Below, piece after piece: positions 33,512 through 38,995 of a DNA stretch of 38,995 nucleotides (positions are counted from its first letter, which is position 1; every line of letters starts with the position of its first letter). Source of the stretch: Clostridia bacterium (GTDB lineage: Bacteria > Bacillota > Clostridia > Monoglobales > Monoglobaceae); NCBI GenBank assembly GCA_017436245.1, contig JAFSDN010000028.1:1-38995 (forward strand), in the 5' to 3' direction. Made by a program: the position numbers and the translations under genes. Below the pieces are notes generated by a model. It saw nothing but the letters and a program-made list of their open reading frames with translations. It ran no database searches and had not been told where the DNA came from.

Positions 33512-35566
33512 ATGAAACCCGAAACCTCAATACAATATCTCAAAGGCATTGGCGAAGCCCGTGCAAAAGCATTTTCAAGGCTTGGAATTTCAACAGTCCG
33601 TGACCTTTTGCTTCACTTTCCCCGAACCCTGGAGGACCGAAGCGAAATAAAAACCATTTCCGACCTTATGGACGGCGAAACCGTATGCGTACGTGGTCAA
33701 TTGGCAAGTGATGTGCGAAGCTACCGTGCAAGAGGCCGCAAATCAATAACTCAGGCAAGGATTTCTGACGGAAGCAGTCTGATGAAGGTAAGCTGGTTCA
33801 ACGCTCCGTACATAGCCAAAACCCTCCAAAGCGGCAGTGAATTTACATTCTATGGCAAGGCGGTATACAAGGGTAATTTTTTTGAAATGACAAACCCAGT
33901 TGTTGAACCCCTCACAGGTCAGAATAAAAAAACAGGCAGAATTCTGCCCGTATACCCTGCAACCTCAGGTCTTTCACAGGATCAGATACGAAACGCCGCA
34001 GCAACGGCTTTGATGGAGCTGGATTCTCCTCTTTCCGACATCCTTCCCGAAAGCATCCGCAAAGCATACGGATTCAAAACTCTTATGGAATCGCTTGTGG
34101 ATATTCACGCCCCCAAAAGCTACGAGGCTTTTGAAGCCGCAAGATGCCGTTTTGCCTTTGAGGAGCTTCTTGTGCTTCAAACAGGAATACGTATCATTGG
34201 TGATGAACGCAAAGGTTTTTCGGCAACCCCCATAAAAAATGTAAAATGTATTCAGGACTTTGCAAAAAGCCTGCCTTACGAGCTGACCTCGGCACAAAAA
34301 AGAGTTATCAACAGTATATGTACCGATATTCAAAAGAATGTTCCCATGAACCGACTTGTTCAGGGAGACGTGGGCTCAGGCAAAACAATTGTTGCCGCCG
34401 CCGCAATGTATGCTGCGGCAAACTCGGGCTATCAAGCGGTGCTTATGGCACCAACCGAAATTCTTGCAGTTCAGCATTACCGCAACCTTTCAAAGCTCTT
34501 TTCACCATTTGGCTTTGAAACCGCAATGCTCTGCGGAGGAATGTCAGCCCCCGAAAAGCGTGAAGCAAAGAAAAAGATAAAAGACGGAACCGCCCGAATC
34601 ATAGTGGGAACACACGCACTTATTTCCGATGATACCCTGTTCAAAAATGCCGCTCTGGTAATAACCGACGAACAGCACCGCTTTGGGGTTCGTCAGCGCC
34701 TTGCCCTCACCGAAAAGGGCATCAACGCCCACACCCTTGTAATGACCGCAACCCCAATCCCCCGAACACTGTCACTGATACTCTACGGCGATTTGGATGT
34801 GTCGGTCATTGACGAGCTTCCACCGGGCAGAAAGCCCATAGAAACATACTCGGTGGGCGAGCGGAAACGGAAAAGTGCCTATGAATTTGTACGAAAAAAC
34901 ATAAAGGACGGCAGGCAGGCATACATTGTCTGTCCACTCATAGAAGAATCGGAGGTACTCACCGCCAAGGCGGCGGTTGAATATGCCGAAAATCTGAAAA
35001 AGAACATCTTCCCCGACCTTTCGGTTGAAGTGATGCACGGAAAACTGAAAGCTCCCGAACGTCAGGAGATTATGACCCGTTTTTCAAAGGGCGAAATCAA
35101 CATTCTTGTTTCAACCACCGTTATTGAGGTTGGTGTTGACGTGCCCAATGCAACTGTTATGCTCATCGAAAACGCCGAGCGCTTCGGGCTTTCGCAATTG
35201 CATCAGCTCAGAGGCAGAATTGGCAGAAGCAGCCACGATTCTTACTGCCTCCTCTTTTCTCAGGGTGGCAGAATTGCCGATGAACGTATGAAAATCATGT
35301 GCGAAACCAACGACGGCTTCAAAATATCCGAAAAAGACCTTGAGCTGAGGGGCCCCGGTGAATTTTTTGGAATCCGACAGCACGGCCTGCCCGAGCTGAA
35401 GATAGCCAATCTTTCAACAGATATGCAGCTTCTTGCCGACGCAAAAAAAGCCGCCGAAGACCTGTTACGTCTTGACCCCACCCTGACGTCTCCCATGAAT
35501 TCGGGACTTTTGAACCGTGTCCGTGAAAAATTCCTTGAAGTCTCAGAAAACGGAATACTTAACTAA
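33512..35566 (+). CDS. recG: ATP-dependent DNA helicase RecG
   Basis: RecG (684 residues) remodels stalled forks and Holliday junctions. The wedge domain (OB-fold) lies around 55-160 and the helicase core follows: Walker A GDVGSGKTIVAA with K291, then DEQHRFGVRQR, TATPIPRTLS, STTVIEVGVDVPNAT and QLRGRIGRS. The start at 33512 follows GGAGAATCCT; an ATG four codons earlier overlaps that site. It probably continues the fakA transcript. Confidence 0.96.
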   Translation: MKPETSIQYLKGIGEARAKAFSRLGISTVRDLLLHFPRTLEDRSEIKTISDLMDGETVCVRGQLASDVRSYRARGRKSITQARISDGSSLMKVSWFNAPYIAKTLQSGSEFTFYGKAVYKGNFFEMTNPVVEPLTGQNKKTGRILPVYPATSGLSQDQIRNAAATALMELDSPLSDILPESIRKAYGFKTLMESLVDIHAPKSYEAFEAARCRFAFEELLVLQTGIRIIGDERKGFSATPIKNVKCIQDFAKSLPYELTSAQKRVINSICTDIQKNVPMNRLVQGDVGSGKTIVAAAAMYAAANSGYQAVLMAPTEILAVQHYRNLSKLFSPFGFETAMLCGGMSAPEKREAKKKIKDGTARIIVGTHALISDDTLFKNAALVITDEQHRFGVRQRLALTEKGINAHTLVMTATPIPRTLSLILYGDLDVSVIDELPPGRKPIETYSVGERKRKSAYEFVRKNIKDGRQAYIVCPLIEESEVLTAKAAVEYAENLKKNIFPDLSVEVMHGKLKAPERQEIMTRFSKGEINILVSTTVIEVGVDVPNATVMLIENAERFGLSQLHQLRGRIGRSSHDSYCLLFSQGGRIADERMKIMCETNDGFKISEKDLELRGPGEFFGIRQHGLPELKIANLSTDMQLLADAKKAAEDLLRLDPTLTSPMNSGLLNRVREKFLEVSENGILN

Positions 35567-35621
35567 ATGAGCTGTCGCAAAATGCGACAGCTCATTTGGG
35601 GTGGACGCAAAATGCACACCC
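35565..35621. repeat. Hairpin element and terminator of recG
   Basis: A perfect 15-bp stem (35565-35579 with 35583-35597, loop AAA) begins at the recG stop. A second weak stem is GGGTG/CACCC (35599-35621). In reverse orientation it shares TTTTGCGTCCAxCCCAA and GAGCTGxCGCA with the 11443 element. It separates recG from the convergent gene. Confidence 0.7.
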
Positions 35622-35626
35622 TCTTC

Positions 35627-36262
35627 TTATTTTTCGTCAATCAATGACATCATATGTTCTTCAATCTTTTTTGCATTTTTCTGTTCTGCAACAACATCTT
35701 CATTATCTGCCGAATGGTCATACATTGTCTTTGTCATAAGGTAAAGCGACTCATCCTCACCCAGTCCCCACATAGCCTTCATCTCAGGAATCTCATGAAG
35801 AGGAATAACATTCCCGATTATCTCATTATGTGTTTCTTCAAAATATTCCAGAAATGACCGGTCAAGAATATACATCTGATATTCATCTGCCGCAAGCTCA
35901 CTCATAAGCTTTGTGAATACAGCCTGTTCCTCAGGTGCAAGAACATCCTTGTTCAAATCTGCCGAATACATACTGATAAAAACATCTTTTGTCTCATTTC
36001 CGTTAATTTCATCAACGTAATCCTTCAGATATTCCGCAAAATTCACTTTACACTCATCTGGAAACACCCTGCCCGTATAGCAGGCAATGCTCATATCATA
36101 AACCGGTGCCATCACGCACTGAACAATTGACCAGCCAAAAATGCAGGCACACAAAACAAATATTATAGCGTGCTTCTTATAATATCCCCAGTAATGCTTC
36201 ATCTTTTCATTAAACGGCAAATCCTTTACCATTTGCTTTGCCTTTTGTCTTTCTCTGTCCAA
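35627..36262 (-). CDS. Hypothetical single-pass membrane protein
   Basis: A 211-residue protein of no recognised family. Residues 1-28 are cytoplasmic and charged (KAKQMVKDLPFNEKMKHYW). One helix lies at about 34-55 (HAIIFVLCACIFGWSIVQCV). The rest is an extracytoplasmic acidic domain rich in Tyr and Glu, ending with a helical AEQKNAKKIEEHMM tail. The TTG start at 36262 is chosen because GAGGTGAT lies 4 nt upstream; longer open frames upstream lack a site. It has its own promoter. Confidence 0.72.
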   Translation of the reverse strand: MDRERQKAKQMVKDLPFNEKMKHYWGYYKKHAIIFVLCACIFGWSIVQCVMAPVYDMSIACYTGRVFPDECKVNFAEYLKDYVDEINGNETKDVFISMYSADLNKDVLAPEEQAVFTKLMSELAADEYQMYILDRSFLEYFEETHNEIIGNVIPLHEIPEMKAMWGLGEDESLYLMTKTMYDHSADNEDVVAEQKNAKKIEEHMMSLIDEK

Positions 36263-36284
36263 AATAATCACCTCATTGTGACAT

Positions 36285-36313
36285 ATCATAACATCAAAAT
36301 GCTTTTCTTGCAA
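36285..36313 (-). promoter_or_regulatory. Promoter of the hypothetical membrane protein
   Basis: On the minus strand TTGCAA and TATGAT are 17 nt apart, 23 nt before the TTG start. Confidence 0.65.
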
Positions 36314-36356
36314 GCCCTTGCCCGTAAAAATTAATATAAAATTAACAAAAACCATA

Positions 36357-36499
36357 AAGGGGCTGTTGCGTTAAGCATTCTTAATGAATAAATATTCAAA
36401 ATTGTAGGGGCGATTCACGAATCGCCCGCAGGTCATTCAAGAATGACCCCTACATAAGGAATAATTATGCATTCGTTTTGTTTAACGCAGCAGCCCCTT
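36357..36499. repeat. Nested palindromic element, MITE-like
   Basis: Terminal inverted repeats of 18 bp (36357-36374 and 36482-36499, 17 of 18 matching) start AAGGGGCTG. Inside, GTAGGGG/CCCCTAC (36404-36410 with 36447-36453) encloses two perfect hairpins, 36408-36427 and 36431-36448. It has no ORF. The length of 143 bp and terminal repeats suggest a non-autonomous mobile element; a target duplication is not clear. It sits directly downstream of the DAHP synthase gene and could also end its transcript. Confidence 0.65.
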
Positions 36500-36514
36500 A
36501 TTATTATATTTAAT

Positions 36515-37543
36515 TTAAAGCAGGTCTGCCATATCGAGAATAAGTCTCTCGGTCTTTTCCCAGCCAAGGCAAGGGTCGGTAATTGACTTTCCGTAAATAC
36601 ATTCGCCAATTTTCTGAGCACCGTCTTCAATATAGCTTTCAATCATAAAGCCCTTAACCAGCTTCTTTATGTCCTCGTTATGACGGCAGCTGTGAAGAAC
36701 TTCCTTTGCAATTCTCACCTGTTCAAGATATTTCTTGCCCGAATTTGCATGGTTTGTGTCAACAATAACAGCAGGATTAGCAAGGTCTGTTTTTGCATAT
36801 TCGTCACAAAGATGAAGCAAATCCTCATAATGATAGTTGGGAAGTGCCTGACCATGCTTATTCACATAACCTCTGAGAATCGCATGCGCACAGGGGTTAC
36901 CCTCCGAATGAACCTCCCAGCCACGATAAATAAAGGTGTGCTTGTGCTGTGCCGCCGTGATTGAATTCATCATAACCGAAATATCGCCGCTTGTGGGATT
37001 CTTCATTCCAACAGGAATGTCAAGACCGCTGGCTGTAAGTCTGTGCTGCTGATTTTCAACCGATCTCGCACCAATTGCAACATAAGCCAGAATATCATTG
37101 AGGTATCTGTAATTCTCAGGATAAAGCATCTCATCCGCACAGGAGAAGCCTGTTTCTTTAAGAGCACGGATATGAAGCTGACGGATTGCAACAATGCCCT
37201 TGTACATATCGGGCTTTTCGTTGGGGTCAGGCTGATGAAGCATACCCTTGTATCCGTCACCGGTTGTTCTGGGCTTGTTTGTGTAAATTCTCGGAATAAT
37301 GAGAATTTTGTCTTCAACCTTATCCTGAACACAGCGAAGTCTTGAGATATAATCAATAACGCTGTCCTCATTGTCGGCAGAACAAGGGCCAATCACCAGA
37401 ACAATCTTGTCCGACCTCCCCGTAAAGACGTCCTGTATCTCAACGGCACGTTTTTCAACAAGTGCCTGAATATCAGCAGTAACCGGATAATGCTCCTTGA
37501 CCTCCATTGGAATGGGGAGCTTTCTTTCAAAATTCATATTCAT
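36515..37543 (-). CDS. aroF: 3-deoxy-7-phosphoheptulonate synthase (DAHP synthase)
   Basis: This class I AroF/G/H-type enzyme (342 residues) joins PEP and erythrose 4-phosphate at the start of aromatic synthesis. Visible motifs are VLVIGPCSADN, YTNKPRTTGDGYKG (substrate lysine and arginine), GARSVENQQHR, GMKNPTSGD and VDTNHANSGK. The start at 37543 has GAAGGA upstream; an ATG two codons later is also possible. It is a single-gene transcript. Which aromatic acid inhibits it cannot be told. Confidence 0.95.
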   Translation of the reverse strand: MNMNFERKLPIPMEVKEHYPVTADIQALVEKRAVEIQDVFTGRSDKIVLVIGPCSADNEDSVIDYISRLRCVQDKVEDKILIIPRIYTNKPRTTGDGYKGMLHQPDPNEKPDMYKGIVAIRQLHIRALKETGFSCADEMLYPENYRYLNDILAYVAIGARSVENQQHRLTASGLDIPVGMKNPTSGDISVMMNSITAAQHKHTFIYRGWEVHSEGNPCAHAILRGYVNKHGQALPNYHYEDLLHLCDEYAKTDLANPAVIVDTNHANSGKKYLEQVRIAKEVLHSCRHNEDIKKLVKGFMIESYIEDGAQKIGECIYGKSITDPCLGWEKTERLILDMADLL

Positions 37544-37590
37544 TTTTTGTCCTTCTTTCTGGCAAGTTAACATTCCGGATTATCTTCTTG

Positions 37591-37639
37591 AATGCACTAA
37601 AAATATTAATATATAGTTTAACACATTAATGCACTAAAG
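37591..37639. promoter_or_regulatory. Direct repeats around the DAHP synthase promoter
   Basis: AATGCACTAAA occurs at 37591-37601 and again at 37629-37639, 38 bp apart, flanking the -10 region of the promoter. It could be an operator; the regulator is unknown. Confidence 0.4.
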
Positions 37640-37643
37640 TCAA
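37615..37643 (-). promoter_or_regulatory. Promoter of the DAHP synthase gene
   Basis: On the minus strand TTGACT and TAAACT are 17 nt apart, about 70 nt before the start codon. Confidence 0.75.
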
Positions 37644-37672
37644 GAGGATTTTTAAAAGATTTATATATTAAT

Positions 37673-38374
37673 CTATTTCATATCAACATAAGCAAAAGCA
37701 CACAACTCATCATCAACATTCCGAAACTCAAAATACAAATTGTCTGTGTCCTTTTTTCCAAAAATATAAGCAACATCATTAACCCCAAGCTCCCGCCTGT
37801 ATTTTATACGCAGCTCATCAATCTCCCGTTCCCGGGGAACAAAATTAAGTATTTTTTCAATATACTTAACATTATTAAAATGATTGTTTGCATCAATGTC
37901 TCTGGGCTCTACGCTGAATTCTTCAAGAAATTCAGCCGTCTTGTCGGGCATAATCCTTTCGTAGGGCAATCCGTTATTCTCTTGGTCAACGCTCTCAAAT
38001 GCAGCGGCATAATCCTCCGGAACACGTGTCACCTTGCGTTCTTTTGTGTCCACCGTAAACCATATTGCTGTGGCAGACGCCTTGCTTTCGCCATCCTGAT
38101 AAAGCTCATAACGTCTGACAGCATCGCAAGCCCGGATTTCAGTTATACCTGTTTTTGCCACAGCCTTTCCCTGATGCAGACGCTTATGAAATTGCACACG
38201 CCAACCCGCAAGAAGTAATGCAAGGGAGTCATTTTCCAGTCTTTCATAATCAATTCCCACCTGTTCTGCGTGTTCAAACGAAACATCCTGCAAAACATTC
38301 ATGACCGCCCCTACATGTACCTTATAATTCTTGTCAAGAGAGCTGAAACCAAAATCGTATTCTTTTTCAAACAT
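37673..38374 (-). CDS. Acyl-ACP thioesterase
   Basis: A 233-residue double hot-dog protein of the FatA/FatB-like acyl-ACP thioesterase family, which releases fatty acids from acyl carrier protein. The N-terminal hot-dog starts EYDFGFSSLDKNYKVHVGAV. In the second half DIDANNHFNNVKYIE holds the catalytic Asn and His. Chain-length choice is unknown. It follows accA by 5 nt, so it is co-transcribed with fatty acid synthesis genes that continue beyond the window. Confidence 0.9.
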   Translation of the reverse strand: MFEKEYDFGFSSLDKNYKVHVGAVMNVLQDVSFEHAEQVGIDYERLENDSLALLLAGWRVQFHKRLHQGKAVAKTGITEIRACDAVRRYELYQDGESKASATAIWFTVDTKERKVTRVPEDYAAAFESVDQENNGLPYERIMPDKTAEFLEEFSVEPRDIDANNHFNNVKYIEKILNFVPREREIDELRIKYRRELGVNDVAYIFGKKDTDNLYFEFRNVDDELCAFAYVDMK

Positions 38375-38379
38375 AAACC

Positions 38380-38995
38380 TTAACGTGCCCCGATTTTTCT
38401 GAATTTGTTATATCTTTCGTCCAGAAGCTCGTCAACCGACATTTTTTTCATTCTCTTTATCTGCTCCGAAACATAGGATTTAAGCTCTGACGCAATCTCC
38501 GGAGCCGAGCCTCCCGATTCTTCAATAATTTTCTCGGTTATGCCAAGCTCAAAAAGATTCTGTGCCGTGAACTTCAAAGCCTCTGCCGCTTCAGGTGCCT
38601 TTGCCGCATCCTTCCACAGAATTGTTGCACAGGCTTCGGGCGAAATAACCGAATATATGGCGTTTTCAAGCATAACAACCTTATTTGCAACTCCAAGGGC
38701 AAGAGCGCCGCCACTTCCGCCTTCGCCAACAACCACCGAGATTATGGGGGTTTTCAGGGTCATCATCTCATAAAGGTTCTCGGCAATTGCCTCGCCCTGA
38801 CCTCTTTCCTCGGCTTCAATTCCGGGATAAGCACCCGAACTTCCAATAAAGCAAACAATGGGTCTTTTGAACTTTTCGGCTTCCTTCATAAGTCTCAGAG
38901 CCTTTCTGTACCCCTCGGGAGTAGGACAGCCAAAGTTGCGTTTGATTCTCTCCTCCAATGTGTCTCCCCTCTCCATGGCAATAGCAGTTACGGGG
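38380..38995 (-). CDS. accA: Acetyl-CoA carboxylase carboxyltransferase alpha subunit, partial
   Basis: The C-terminal part (about 204 residues) of AccA; the reading frame is open through the right edge, so the start lies outside. AccA with AccD carries CO2 from biotin to acetyl-CoA. Motifs are GCPTPEGYRKALRLM, FIGSSGAYPGIEAEERGQGE, VVGEGGSGGALALG and SVISPEACATILWKD. It is upstream of the thioesterase gene. It is functionally separate from the oad operon, which uses its own carriers. Confidence 0.97.
   Translation of the reverse strand, partial: PVTAIAMERGDTLEERIKRNFGCPTPEGYRKALRLMKEAEKFKRPIVCFIGSSGAYPGIEAEERGQGEAIAENLYEMMTLKTPIISVVVGEGGSGGALALGVANKVVMLENAIYSVISPEACATILWKDAAKAPEAAEALKFTAQNLFELGITEKIIEESGGSAPEIASELKSYVSEQIKRMKKMSVDELLDERYNKFRKIGAR

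Noticed and set aside
1-38995. CRISPR array, prophage, integrase or transposase
   Set aside because: No regularly spaced repeats, phage structural genes, integrases or transposase ORFs were seen; only short non-coding repeats.

Overview
The window looks like a chromosomal segment of an anaerobic, low-to-moderate-GC Clostridia bacterium, probably from the Oscillospiraceae/Ruminococcaceae group. Evidence: strong AGGAGG-type ribosome binding sites, consensus sigma-A promoters, a biotin-dependent Na+-pumping oxaloacetate decarboxylase operon, and clostridial context genes (DUF4364, DUF4830, DUF554, Asp23-FakA-RecG). No prophage, transposase, CRISPR array or rRNA was seen. Taxonomy is inferred from gene content only.

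Layout. 1-813: two tRNA genes on the minus strand (Met-CAT, then Glu-CTC), then a free-standing plus-strand structured RNA (about 461-672) with its own promoter and terminator. 814-6061 (minus): an oxaloacetate decarboxylase operon, oadG - biotin carrier 1 - secreted/anchored protein - biotin carrier 2 - oadB with a secreted N-terminal domain - oadA. oadA carries a one-base frameshift. 6252-7914 (plus): AI-2E-type permease and YbaK deacylase. 7923-9532 (minus): RsuA-type pseudouridine synthase and pyridoxal kinase. 9606-11432 (plus): DUF4830 protein and metY. 11512-12688 (minus): an unknown protein and purC. 12927-17244 (plus): Ppx/GppA, a split TauE/SafE permease, serC and serA, followed by RNase P RNA (rnpB).

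17730-30850 is a long minus-strand series of mostly housekeeping genes: rlmB, comM, trmL, degV, DUF4364, mnmG, an RCC1-repeat protein, an RluA-type synthase, addA, DUF554 and dut. 31130-35566 (plus) is the Asp23-fakA-recG cluster. 35627 to the right edge (minus) holds an unknown anchored protein, a DAHP synthase, an acyl-ACP thioesterase and a truncated accA.

Functional links: OadA, OadB, OadG and the biotin carriers should couple oxaloacetate decarboxylation to Na+ export. FakA and the DegV protein could form a fatty acid kinase pair. accA and the thioesterase act in fatty acid metabolism, and serC-serA supply serine.

The most unusual items are the unassigned structured RNA at 461-672, the duplicated and mosaic oad operon in which an extracytoplasmic domain is fused to the Na+ pump subunit, and several palindromic intergenic elements (11443, 17259, 31543, 35565, 36357).
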